From contig JAHDGF010000018.1 of NCBI GenBank assembly GCA_020627785.1, positions 1 to 64,000 of the forward strand: DNA of 64,000 nt, in the 5' to 3' direction. The position numbers and the translations under genes were made by a program. Shown here piece after piece: positions 18,375 through 27,315 of the stretch; position 1 is the stretch's first letter, and each line of letters begins with the position of its first letter. A model generated the notes under the pieces. That model was not told the origin of the DNA. It saw only the letters and a list, made by a program, of their open reading frames with translations, and searched no databases. The stretch comes from Saprospiraceae bacterium. Lineage in GTDB: Bacteria; Bacteroidota; Bacteroidia; Chitinophagales; Saprospiraceae.

Positions 18375-19238
18375 ATGACCATTGCAATATTTGGATTGGG
18401 TTTAATTGGGGGTAGTGTTGCTTTAGAGCTCCGTACAAGAAGCTTGGGTACACTACGTATTTTAGGTGTTGAAAAAAATCCACATCATGCTCAAGAGGCA
18501 GTACAACTTTCATTGGTTGACGCATTGGTAGAGGAAGATAAAGCATTTGCGGAAGCGGATATAGTCATACTTGCCATTCCAGTAAATACTATAAAAGAAA
18601 ATTTGAATCGATTTTTGGATGAGATAAAATCAGGACAAGTCATTGTTGATATGGGATCTACTAAACGGCATATTTGTTCTTCTGTTAAAGATCACATAAA
18701 TCGGTCCCGTTATGTTGCGGCGCATCCTTTGGCTGGTACAGAATTTTCAGGACCTAAGGCAGCACACCTAGATTTATTTAAGGGAAAGAAAAATATCATT
18801 TGCGAAAGCGAAAAAAGTGATTCTGATGCGCTAGAAATGGCTTTGAAGGTTTTTGAATTTTTGGGCCTTGAAAATCTTTATTTAAGTGCGGAGGATCATG
18901 ACAAACACATGGCCTATGTTTCGCACCTGTCTCACATCAGTTCGTTTACCTTGAGTCTTACAGTTCAAGAGATTGAAAAGGATGAGAAACAAATTTTTAA
19001 TTTAGCGAGTACTGGTTTTGCGAGTACTGCTAGATTGGCTAAAAGTAATGCAAATACATGGGGCCAGATTTTTGAAGCCAATTCAGAGTATCTTCTTGAG
19101 GCCATAGACTTGTACATCAATAATTTAAATAAGTTTAAGAAAAGCTTGGTTGATCAGGATCAAGAGCATTCTAAATCTTTAATGCTCAAGGCAAATGATA
19201 TATCAAGAGTTTTGGATGGAATTAATTTTAATCATTAG
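18375..19238 (+). CDS. tyrA: Prephenate dehydrogenase
   Basis: Oxidatively decarboxylates prephenate to 4-hydroxyphenylpyruvate. 287 residues with an N-terminal NAD(P)-binding fold (IFGLGLIGGSVALEL), VIVDMGSTKRHI, the substrate and catalytic loop AAHPLAGTEFSGPKAA, and the helical dimerisation domain (DHDKHMAYVSHLSHISSF, SNANTWGQIFEANSEYLL). No ACT domain is attached. The ATG follows the pheA stop codon with no gap. It is in the same operon as pheA and the DAHP synthase gene, so both branches from prephenate are co-controlled by the aromatic leader. Confidence 0.93.
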   Translation: MTIAIFGLGLIGGSVALELRTRSLGTLRILGVEKNPHHAQEAVQLSLVDALVEEDKAFAEADIVILAIPVNTIKENLNRFLDEIKSGQVIVDMGSTKRHICSSVKDHINRSRYVAAHPLAGTEFSGPKAAHLDLFKGKKNIICESEKSDSDALEMALKVFEFLGLENLYLSAEDHDKHMAYVSHLSHISSFTLSLTVQEIEKDEKQIFNLASTGFASTARLAKSNANTWGQIFEANSEYLLEAIDLYINNLNKFKKSLVDQDQEHSKSLMLKANDISRVLDGINFNH

Positions 19239-19249
19239 AAATTTTCAAC

Positions 19250-20335
19250 ATGGAAGCTATAAAAAGTAAAAGAGAAACAACGTGGTTGACAAAAGAAAAA
19301 CGACCCATCGTTATTGCTGGTCCCTGCAGTGCTGAAACAGAGGAACAAGTTATTGAAACTGCAAAGCGATTAAAGGCAACGAATAAGATGGACATCTATC
19401 GAGCTGGAATTTGGAAACCGCGAACAAGACCAGACAGTTTTGAAGGGGTAGGAGTGAAGGGACTTCCGTGGTTGCAAAGAGTAAAAAAAGAAGTAGGTCT
19501 ACCTGTGACCATAGAGGTAGCAAATGCCAAACATGTAGAACTTGCCTTGGCCTTTGATATCGACATATTGTGGATAGGCGCTCGGACAACCGTTAATCCA
19601 TTTGCTGTTCAGGAGATTGCTGACGCATTGCGAGGGGTAGATGTTCCTGTGCTTGTGAAAAATCCCATCAACCCGGATCTTTCTTTATGGATGGGAAGCA
19701 TAGAGCGATTGTCTAAGGTCGGTGTAAAAGAAATCGGAGCGATACATCGTGGATTTTCTAATCGAGGAGAAAAGTTTTATAGAAACCGTCCCCAATGGCA
19801 GATCGCTCTTGACTTTATCAGAAAAATGCCAGAAATTCCAATCCTTTGTGACCCAAGCCACATCTGCGGTCGACGTGACATACTCCAAGAAGTTGGACAA
19901 AAAGCGATGGATTTAGATTTTGATGGGCTGATGATTGAGTCTCATATAGATCCAGATAACGCATGGAGTGATGCGAAACAGCAAATTACTCCTGAGGTCT
20001 TCGGTGCTATGATAACAGAAATGGTTTTGCGAGAAGATTTTGAAGATAATCCCGTGCTACAGAGTAAATTGGAATATCTTAGGGAAGAAATTGATCACAT
20101 TGATGATGAATTAATGAACCTTTTAGCCAATCGAATGAAGGTTGTCAGAGATATTGGAGCTTACAAAAAGGAAAATAACATGACTATCTTACAACAGAAA
20201 AGATGGAATGAAACTTTGAACAAGGCGAAAAATTTGGCGGCAAACAGAGAATTGAGCGAGGAATTTATCATTAAATTTATCAATGCAATTCATCAAGAGA
20301 GCATCGACCAACAAGAAAAGATTTTCAAATTATAA
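19250..20335 (+). CDS. Bifunctional DAHP synthase / chorismate mutase
   Basis: 361 residues. The N-terminal ~260 residues are a DAHP synthase of the KdsA-like family (IAGPCSAETEEQV, AGIWKPRTRPDSFEGVG, DILWIGARTTVNPF, LCDPSHICGRR), making the first aromatic-pathway intermediate from PEP and erythrose-4-phosphate. The C-terminal ~90 residues are an AroQ-type helical chorismate mutase (LREEIDHIDDELMNLLANRM, VRDIGAYKKEN). The fusion couples entry into the pathway to the branch towards prephenate and lets prephenate or its products act on DAHPS, as known for other DAHPS-CM fusions. It starts 11 bp after tyrA. Confidence 0.93.
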   Translation: MEAIKSKRETTWLTKEKRPIVIAGPCSAETEEQVIETAKRLKATNKMDIYRAGIWKPRTRPDSFEGVGVKGLPWLQRVKKEVGLPVTIEVANAKHVELALAFDIDILWIGARTTVNPFAVQEIADALRGVDVPVLVKNPINPDLSLWMGSIERLSKVGVKEIGAIHRGFSNRGEKFYRNRPQWQIALDFIRKMPEIPILCDPSHICGRRDILQEVGQKAMDLDFDGLMIESHIDPDNAWSDAKQQITPEVFGAMITEMVLREDFEDNPVLQSKLEYLREEIDHIDDELMNLLANRMKVVRDIGAYKKENNMTILQQKRWNETLNKAKNLAANRELSEEFIIKFINAIHQESIDQQEKIFKL

Positions 20336-20347
20336 AAATAAAATTCA

Positions 20348-20587
20348 ATGGACTTACCTAAAGTAGCAGCAAAAAATCCTATACCAGTTGAACTAGAAGA
20401 AGGCAAGACTTATGCTTGGTGTACTTGTGGTTTATCGGACAACCAACCTTGGTGTAATGGAGCGCATAGGGGGACAGAGTTTAGCCCAATGAAATTTGTT
20501 GCGGAAGAAACTAAGACTGCGTATATGTGTCAGTGTAAGGCAACCAAGAACCCTGGTTTTTGTGATGGAGCACACAAAGCTCTGTAA
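20348..20587 (+). CDS. Double CDGSH iron-sulfur protein
   Basis: 79 residues with two CDGSH-type motifs: CTCGLSDNQPWCNGAH (around 23-38) and CQCKATKNPGFCDGAH. Each has the three Cys and one His that bind a 2Fe-2S cluster. The first motif has Asn in place of the usual Asp (CNGAH). It starts 12 bp after the DAHPS-CM gene and may be co-transcribed. Function is probably electron transfer or Fe-S/redox sensing in the cytoplasm; a link to aromatic synthesis is not established. Confidence 0.85.
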   Translation: MDLPKVAAKNPIPVELEEGKTYAWCTCGLSDNQPWCNGAHRGTEFSPMKFVAEETKTAYMCQCKATKNPGFCDGAHKAL

Positions 20588-20774
20588 GGAATTGTAGTAG
20601 TTGTCGAAGGTTTTGATGCTTATTATGCTTTAAGCCAAGAGAATCTGACAGCTAATTGACAAAGCTTTGCAAAATTCTGAAAATGAATTAATTCGGTTTT
20701 ACCTTAGGGTCAATTAAGAACTAATAATCTTTTTATTAAGATTTCAAAATTGAATCAACACCCTTTTGTACATA

Positions 20775-20810
20775 AAGGAACCGATATTGAAGAATATTGG
20801 TTCCTTCTTA
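20775..20810. terminator. Bidirectional terminator between convergent genes
   Basis: AAGGAACCGATATT pairs with AATATTGGTTCCTT (14 bp, one G-U) around a GAAG loop. It lies between the CDGSH gene (plus) and the retropepsin gene (minus). Confidence 0.65.
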
Positions 20811-20811
20811 T

Positions 20812-22065
20812 TTATAGCTTAAGGTAATCTTCTAAATAGAATACTTTCTCAATCTTTTCCTCTCCTCTAATCAGCTTTAGTCTAATTTTTTTTCCGGGTC
20901 TTCTACTCAAAATTTGTTCGATTGAAAACAATGAGTACCAACTCGTTGGAATTCTTCCAATCTTTTTAATGATGTCTCCTTTGTGAATTCCAATTTTGTC
21001 TGCTGGTGAATTTTTGATGATTTCAAAGACTATATAATTTTCTAGTCCAATACCGAATGCTAAGATTCCCATACCGGATAGATTATATTTAAATGGCCGT
21101 TTGAGTTTTTTAGTAGGCTTTAGATAAATGGTTTCATCTAAGTAGTTAATGACTACATCAAACCGTTCCAAAACAAGATTACCTATAATACCATTTCTGA
21201 AGCTCAAACTTTCTGGATCTAATGGTTCTTCTAATTCTTGGAAATGCGCTAATATGTTGTTGAAAGTAAAGTCAGCAAATTCAAGACTAGCCATTTTCCC
21301 TCGATATCCTGTCAGAAAACCCCCGAGTCCTTTCCCTAAACTTCCTGGAGTGGCATTCTCAGGAATGGTGATGTTCATTTTTTCATTAGAGTTCATTAGA
21401 AAGGTCAGTCCAGCTCCAGTATCTATCAGTAATTTTAAATCATGGGTTTCACCTTTATCGTTGGTGGATTTAGCCATAATGTATGGCTTGTTGTTGTGAA
21501 TAGAAATGGAAGTTTTCGTATGACTATCTCTGGGCTTAAATTTTTGCGGGTGCCAGATGGTTAACTTTTGTCTTTTGTAGTCTATGTGAACCACTAAGTT
21601 TTTAAAATTCTGAGCACCTAAAATTCCATCAATATTTATTCCTGTAACCTCTCTTAAATTCAAGAAATTTTGAGCCAATACGATGACGTCTCTTTTAACC
21701 CTTGGCGATTTACCTACTTGTATGGATACATTTCTGGAGATAAAGGCACGTATATCTTCTTGGAGGTCTGAGCCTTTTAGAAGCACCTCCTTTTGGTAAG
21801 TTAAGCCTAGTAAATCAGTTAATTGTTTTTCAAAAAGAATGGTATGTTCTGCACCTGTATCAAATATTAAGGAAAGTGGTAAGGCGCTATTAATTTCTGT
21901 TTCAACAATTATATAGCCTGATACATATTTAAAGGGAATTTCGATATAGTCATTACCACTTAATAGATCAATGCCAGGTATCATTTGCTGCTGTGCTGAT
22001 CCTGTACTTAGAAAGGCAACATAAACAATGAGAAATATTTTTAAATCCTTGAACACTTCATACAA
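20812..22065 (-). CDS. Secreted retropepsin-like aspartyl protease with PDZ domain
   Basis: 417 residues with a signal peptide (cleavage near TGSAQ). Two retropepsin-type repeats each carry a catalytic DTGA: LIFDTGAEHT (Asp69) and LLIDTGAGLTF (Asp215). Both lobes are thus on one chain and could form a pseudo-dimeric active site without needing a second copy. A C-terminal PDZ domain (about 325-405) shows SPADKIGIHKGDIIKKIG. It probably acts in the periplasm on envelope or secreted proteins; the substrate is unknown. Relatives in Bacteroidota are annotated only as aspartyl protease family proteins. Confidence 0.85.
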   Translation of the reverse strand: MYEVFKDLKIFLIVYVAFLSTGSAQQQMIPGIDLLSGNDYIEIPFKYVSGYIIVETEINSALPLSLIFDTGAEHTILFEKQLTDLLGLTYQKEVLLKGSDLQEDIRAFISRNVSIQVGKSPRVKRDVIVLAQNFLNLREVTGINIDGILGAQNFKNLVVHIDYKRQKLTIWHPQKFKPRDSHTKTSISIHNNKPYIMAKSTNDKGETHDLKLLIDTGAGLTFLMNSNEKMNITIPENATPGSLGKGLGGFLTGYRGKMASLEFADFTFNNILAHFQELEEPLDPESLSFRNGIIGNLVLERFDVVINYLDETIYLKPTKKLKRPFKYNLSGMGILAFGIGLENYIVFEIIKNSPADKIGIHKGDIIKKIGRIPTSWYSLFSIEQILSRRPGKKIRLKLIRGEEKIEKVFYLEDYLKL

Positions 22066-22100
22066 GATACCATAAATGGAAGCGAGTTTCTACCCTAGTA

Positions 22101-22138
22101 AATAAAAAAAGGTTGATTCTGTCATCCAGAACCAACCT
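22101..22138 (-). terminator. Terminator of the DUF937-OmpA gene
   Basis: On the minus strand AGGTTGGTTCTG pairs with CAGAATCAACCT (12 bp, one G-U) around a 5-nt loop and is followed by a T-run (seven T). It lies about 25 bp past the stop of the minus-strand gene. Confidence 0.85.
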
Positions 22139-22163
22139 CTTCAAAAGATATAATTTTAATCGC

Positions 22164-23651
22164 TTACTTAACGATCTTCATTTCAATTCTTCTGTTCATA
22201 GCTTGACCTTCCTTTGTGCTGTTGTCTCCAACAGGATTTGCAGAACCTAAACCATTTGTTGTAATTCTATTAGCAGCAATACCACCTTGGCTTACCAATC
22301 TAGTTTTTACAGCATCTGCTCTTTCTTTAGAAAGCTTCACGTTATTCGCAGCATTACCAGTATTATCTGTGTATCCAGTAACTTCAACTTTTACATCAGG
22401 GTAAGTACTAAGAATCTTAGCAACGTTATCTACCTCACTCGCTGTCTTAGCGTCGATGTTAGCAGAACCTGTAGCAAAGGTTAAACCTTTAAAAGTAAAT
22501 ACACCGTCTCCTTTGAATCCTCCTTTGACGAAATCCATCATCTGAGAACCTGCAGAACCTGCGGTAAAAGTTACTTTATCTAAAGCCGCTTTTGCAGCGT
22601 CATTAATATTTCCAAAAGCACCTGCAGCCATGTCTCCAAGAGCACCAGCAGCATCGCCTACCGCACCAGCAGCTTTTCCTGCCATGTCGCCTACCGCACC
22701 AGCTGCATCACCTACAGCACCAGCAGCATCGCCCACAACTCCTGCCGCTTTACCAGCGACATCACCTACCGCACCAGCAGCATTTCCAGCCATATCAGCT
22801 GCACCGCCCACAACACCTTCTGTTGCATTCATTGTTTTGTCAGCAATGTTATCAACAGCGTCGATACCAGTGCTACATCCTTGCTTACCTAAGAATCCAA
22901 GACCTAATAGAACAATGAAGGCTGGAATAAGGTATCTTAAGATACTACCACCTGCTTTTGCTCCAGTCTCAGCTAAGTTGCCTGCAGCATCAGCAGCACC
23001 AGAAACAACTTTCTTGCCTGTATCTGCAACAGCACCGGCTGTGTTACTTACTGCATCAGCAGCACCAGAAACAACTTTTTTACCAGCATCTGCAGCACCG
23101 CTTACAGCACCTGAAGCCTTATCTCCAACTCCACTTAAGAAGCTAGCAGCCAATCCAGCAGGTAATGCTGATTGAGCAGCAGATTTTTGTCCAGATAAGA
23201 AGCTCATCAAACCAGATGCTCCTTTACCCATGACCTGCTTACCAACCATTCTCATCAAAAATGGGGCAGCCATCTTAATTAAAGAAGAAGCAGAACTTCC
23301 TCTAAGGCCAGCAAACTTTGCGATCATGTCAATCATACCGCCAGTCTTGTTACCCATCAATAGGTTCATGATTCCAGATCCCTGGTTCATTAATTTAGAA
23401 ACACCGCTAGCTCCTCCACTGAAGATACCTGCAATGTCGTCCATACCATTAGTGTCCATTCCCTTTAAAAGATCCATCATCTTCCCGGCACCCGTTTCGT
23501 CCTTCGCTGAATCAATTGTAGAATTTAATAATGCGGGAAAAATTCCTCCTAGAGCTTTTCCTACTGCTCCTTCGGATTCTCCCAAAAATTTACTTGCCTG
23601 ACCAGCCAATGTTCCTGACACCTGGTCTTTAAGCATACCTAATAAATCCAT
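22164..23651 (-). CDS. DUF937 - transmembrane - Ala/Gly repeat - OmpA-domain protein
   Basis: 495 residues. Residues 1-170 are DUF937-like (MLKDQVSGTLAGQASKFLG, GGIFPALLNSTI). Ala-rich repeats (VSGAADAxxK) follow, then one membrane span at about 238-254, then 11-residue repeats of the AAGAVGDxAGK type (around 285-345), then an OmpA peptidoglycan-binding domain (about 385-495; TFATGSANIDAKT, VTGYTDNTGNAANNVKLSKERAD, NRRIEMKIVK). There is no signal peptide. The most likely topology has the DUF937 part in the cytoplasm and the OmpA domain in the periplasm holding the cell wall, linked by the flexible helical repeat. Function unknown. Monocistronic. Confidence 0.8.
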   Translation of the reverse strand: MDLLGMLKDQVSGTLAGQASKFLGESEGAVGKALGGIFPALLNSTIDSAKDETGAGKMMDLLKGMDTNGMDDIAGIFSGGASGVSKLMNQGSGIMNLLMGNKTGGMIDMIAKFAGLRGSSASSLIKMAAPFLMRMVGKQVMGKGASGLMSFLSGQKSAAQSALPAGLAASFLSGVGDKASGAVSGAADAGKKVVSGAADAVSNTAGAVADTGKKVVSGAADAAGNLAETGAKAGGSILRYLIPAFIVLLGLGFLGKQGCSTGIDAVDNIADKTMNATEGVVGGAADMAGNAAGAVGDVAGKAAGVVGDAAGAVGDAAGAVGDMAGKAAGAVGDAAGALGDMAAGAFGNINDAAKAALDKVTFTAGSAGSQMMDFVKGGFKGDGVFTFKGLTFATGSANIDAKTASEVDNVAKILSTYPDVKVEVTGYTDNTGNAANNVKLSKERADAVKTRLVSQGGIAANRITTNGLGSANPVGDNSTKEGQAMNRRIEMKIVK

Positions 23652-23921
23652 AGTTACGATTACGTTTTAATTTAAAATTGGAATTAGTGAGTCTTTTATA
23701 GAAATGAGAACGATTACCATATCAATAGGTCTCAAACGATAAAAGAAGTTTCGTCTTAAGAAAATTTTAACAAACATAAGACATTCCCATCTATAAAATC
23801 AATATTATGAGGGATTTATATATTGATTTAATACAATGTATAACTTATTGAGATAAAAATTAGCCCGATTTAATTTACCTTTCCGCTAATTCAACGATAA
23901 ACAAAGGACCAAAACCAAGTT

Positions 23922-26900
23922 TTGAAAGTAGCTAATGATGCCGGTATATTTTTTAGAGATAAGCTTGAAAGCCTACTTATCTGGGAAGAAACCTATGTTT
24001 ATAAATCAAAAACCCTTTTTCGACTTTTTACTTTACTCTGGGAAGAATTAACAAATGACGAACAAGTAAACTTTTCTTCACTCTTTACCCGTATGGTATT
24101 TGCCTCTCGTGAATATAAAATAAGAGGGAAGACCATGTACTTTTCTCATCGCTTTCGCAAATGTATTGAATCAGGTCAATTAACGGATGAGACCGCAGAA
24201 GCGATATTTTATCTCGGTGCTCTGAGTATGCGAGAATTATTGCTTGATATTTTTTCACTCGCTCCTTCTTCAATCTTTCTAAAAGAATTAGAATTACCTG
24301 AAGAATTTAAGGAACAGAAATATACAGTTGCTAGTTTTCAAAAAGTGATTAGAGTCGTTATTACTGCAGTTGATGTAGAGGAGTATATTCTTGATTTTGT
24401 GTCTGATCACCAAGCACATCTTCCCAAGAAAGCTTATTTCAACATCCAATCTCGTAATGAAATTTTTAATTCGACAGTAGCCAATCTCACTCGGTTTTTT
24501 AAACTTCCAATGGTTGCCAACCTCATCGATGTAGAAATTGATGAAGAAGAAAAGCATTATCCTGCAGCCTTGGTACTAGAGCCAGACTTTTTGGTTGATG
24601 CCACGGCAGTTGCTAAGTTATACAACAGGCATAGCGTATTCTCTCTAGGTTATCTCATATCCAAGTTTATTCCTGTCAATGCCAATCAACCCATCCTTAT
24701 GGGAAACATTGCGAATGACCTTTTGGATCATTTGATTTATGAGCCTGATCTAAGTTTTGAAGCTTCGCGTAAAAAAATATTTTCCATTAACCCATTGCAG
24801 ATTGCTCAATTCAGTGATGGTGAGGTGAGAGAGGTTCTGAAAGATGCGCGCATGCATTTTGATAATATCAAACAGGTCATCAATCAAGAAATGATTGATC
24901 AGAACATAGAAAAAGAAAACGCTTATGTAGAACCCACATTCTTGTCAAACACCTATGGGTTTCAAGGGCGTTTAGATTTGCTACATACTACAGAAAATAA
25001 CAGAAACATAGACATCATTGAATTAAAAAGTGGCAAGCCATTTATGCCAAATGCAGATGGTATCAGTGAACAGCACTATCGACAATTGATGATCTATGAT
25101 ATGATGATTTCTAGTACCATATCTAAAAAGATAAAACCTAAAAACTTTATTCTTTACTCTAAGCTTAAAGAAAATAGACTGCGATATGCTGGGTACAATC
25201 GTACCCACCAGTATGAAATCATGAAACTTAGGAACTCATGCCTTTTTCTTGAGCGCATGATCTTGAATGTTCAAGAAGAAAAGCTCTTTGAAAGATTTAA
25301 TCCGGCAGGAATAGATGATCAATTTAGGTTTGAGAAAAGAGATGCCGAAAAATTATTTTTAGCATACAAGCAACTTGATGAATTGGAGCAGGAGTATGTG
25401 AAATCTTTCGTTGCTTTTATTACCCGCGAATACCACCTAAGTAAAACTGGAGAACATGGCATTGATCGATCGAATGGTATGGCGGGTCTCTGGCTTGATC
25501 CCATCGATGAGAAAATTGAACAATTCAGAATGTGGAATCTTCTGAAAATAAAAGTCAACCAAGCCAAAGAAAAAGATCCAATCATCCTTCTCGAATTCTC
25601 AGATCGGTCCAACCGACTAGCAAGGTTCAGGGTAGGGGACATTGTTGTATTATATCCTAACGAAGAAAATGGACAACAAGCCTGCGATTACCAATTAACT
25701 AAGGGCAACATTATTGCCCTAGACGCCCAAGGAATTACCTTGCGACTTCGAGCACAGCAGTTGAATGATTCTATATTTAGTAAATATGCCTACTGGAATA
25801 TTGAAGCAGATTTTTTAGATGGAGGATTGACTAGAATGTATAAGAATCTCTTCTATTTCATGTTAGCGGCTAAGGAACAGCGAGATTTACTCCTAAGTCG
25901 TAGAGCACCTAAAAAAGTTTTAGTGGAGAGTAATCACAGCTTTAAAGGTGTTACCCAAAAGCAACAAGATCTTTTAAATGCCATCATTCAAAGTCAAGAT
26001 TATTACCTCCTCTGGGGACCTCCAGGTACTGGTAAGACAACTGTAATGCTTAGGCACTTAGTGGAATATTATACTGGAGTTGAAAATAAAAAAGTACTCC
26101 TACTTTCATATACCAATCGCGCGGTTGATGAAATCTGCCAAGCCGTAGAAAGCATTTCTTCAGAACTGGCTGAAAATTATTTAAGAATTGGTTCGCGATA
26201 TTCTACTAGAGAAGAGTTTAGAGAAAAAATCTTATCTGCGAAGTTGGAGGACATAAATTCAAGGAAAGAATTACTTGATCTCTTGACGGGTACTCAGGTT
26301 TATTGTTCTACGGTATCTTCACTCTTAGGTAAGATGGAGTTATTGAATATTGTGGAATTTGATGTGGTGATTGTAGATGAAGCCTCGCAATTATTAGAGC
26401 CTATGTTGTTAGGCTTATTGAGCAGTTTTAAGAAGTTTATTCTTATTGGTGATCATAAACAACTTCCAGCAGTTGTTACTCAGAATAAATATTTTTCAAA
26501 GGAGGATTCTTCTGAGCTGAATGAAATCGGATTGTTAGATAGACGGAATTCATTATTTGAAAGGATGTATTTACAGGCCATGGAAAAGGAATGGAATTGG
26601 GCTTTCGGAATTCTAGATCAACAAGGAAGGATGCATCAAGACATCATGAAGTTTTCGGCAGCCAATTTTTATGAAGGTAAATTGAAGTTATTGCCTGGTG
26701 TAAATAGACTCACAGAGCCGCTAGCTCTGAAAGGTGCAGATCCAAGTTATGATTTCTTAACAGATCAAAGATTGATTTTTATTGATACGAAAGCAGATGA
26801 TTCTTTAACTCAAAAAATCAATCCATATGAGGCAGAAGTTGTCATCAAACTTGTAGAGCAGATTAAAAAAATATATGTAGCCAATCAAAAGGATTTTACC

Positions 26901-27245
26901 GCAGACTCATTAGGAATCATCACGCCATTTCGTGCCCAAATTTCTCAAATCACGCAACGCTTTAAAGAAACGGATAGTTACGATTCTAGCCTTACCATAG
27001 ATACCGTAGAAAGATTCCAAGGCGGTGCCAAAGATCGAATCATAATCAGCCTCGTTACCAATGATCGAAATGTACTCAATATGATTAGTAGTCGCAATGA
27101 ATCTGGAATCGATCGTAAATTAAACGTTGCCATTACCCGAGCCAAGGAACAACTCATCTTAATCGGTAATGCAGAAATTCTCTCCAATGATCCTGTTTAT
27201 GCATCATTAATCAATGCTTGTTTTTTTGTGAGTACTGAATCCTAA
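23922..27245 (+). CDS. Dna2-like nuclease-helicase (PD-(D/E)XK nuclease plus SF1 helicase)
   Basis: 1107 residues. The middle N-terminal part has a PD-(D/E)XK nuclease signature: GRLDLL (Asp352) followed by IIELKSGK (Glu367, Lys369). The C-terminal half is an SF1 helicase of the Upf1/Dna2 group: Walker A GPPGTGKT (Lys705), DEAS box (Asp819, Glu820), IGDHKQLPAV, RFQGGAKDRIIIS and NVAITRAKEQLILIGN. The four-cysteine Fe-S cluster seen in Dna2, AddB and Cas4 nucleases is not evident, since only scattered Cys are present. A TTG start is used (23922) because no upstream ATG is in frame. Likely role is DNA end or flap processing in repair; a defence role is possible but the neighbours do not support it. 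Confidence 0.85.
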   Translation: MKVANDAGIFFRDKLESLLIWEETYVYKSKTLFRLFTLLWEELTNDEQVNFSSLFTRMVFASREYKIRGKTMYFSHRFRKCIESGQLTDETAEAIFYLGALSMRELLLDIFSLAPSSIFLKELELPEEFKEQKYTVASFQKVIRVVITAVDVEEYILDFVSDHQAHLPKKAYFNIQSRNEIFNSTVANLTRFFKLPMVANLIDVEIDEEEKHYPAALVLEPDFLVDATAVAKLYNRHSVFSLGYLISKFIPVNANQPILMGNIANDLLDHLIYEPDLSFEASRKKIFSINPLQIAQFSDGEVREVLKDARMHFDNIKQVINQEMIDQNIEKENAYVEPTFLSNTYGFQGRLDLLHTTENNRNIDIIELKSGKPFMPNADGISEQHYRQLMIYDMMISSTISKKIKPKNFILYSKLKENRLRYAGYNRTHQYEIMKLRNSCLFLERMILNVQEEKLFERFNPAGIDDQFRFEKRDAEKLFLAYKQLDELEQEYVKSFVAFITREYHLSKTGEHGIDRSNGMAGLWLDPIDEKIEQFRMWNLLKIKVNQAKEKDPIILLEFSDRSNRLARFRVGDIVVLYPNEENGQQACDYQLTKGNIIALDAQGITLRLRAQQLNDSIFSKYAYWNIEADFLDGGLTRMYKNLFYFMLAAKEQRDLLLSRRAPKKVLVESNHSFKGVTQKQQDLLNAIIQSQDYYLLWGPPGTGKTTVMLRHLVEYYTGVENKKVLLLSYTNRAVDEICQAVESISSELAENYLRIGSRYSTREEFREKILSAKLEDINSRKELLDLLTGTQVYCSTVSSLLGKMELLNIVEFDVVIVDEASQLLEPMLLGLLSSFKKFILIGDHKQLPAVVTQNKYFSKEDSSELNEIGLLDRRNSLFERMYLQAMEKEWNWAFGILDQQGRMHQDIMKFSAANFYEGKLKLLPGVNRLTEPLALKGADPSYDFLTDQRLIFIDTKADDSLTQKINPYEAEVVIKLVEQIKKIYVANQKDFTADSLGIITPFRAQISQITQRFKETDSYDSSLTIDTVERFQGGAKDRIIISLVTNDRNVLNMISSRNESGIDRKLNVAITRAKEQLILIGNAEILSNDPVYASLINACFFVSTES

Positions 27246-27315
27246 TAAATCTTTTCTACCTAGTCCTTCTTGTTAACCTCTCACTTCGCACCACCATTAA
27301 TAATAAATAATATTT

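Noticed and set aside
22630-23175. Long plus-strand ORF (Pro/Ala-rich) opposite the OmpA-domain gene
   Set aside because: It is the antisense shadow of the Ala/Gly repeat codons in the real minus-strand gene, with no start context or family match.
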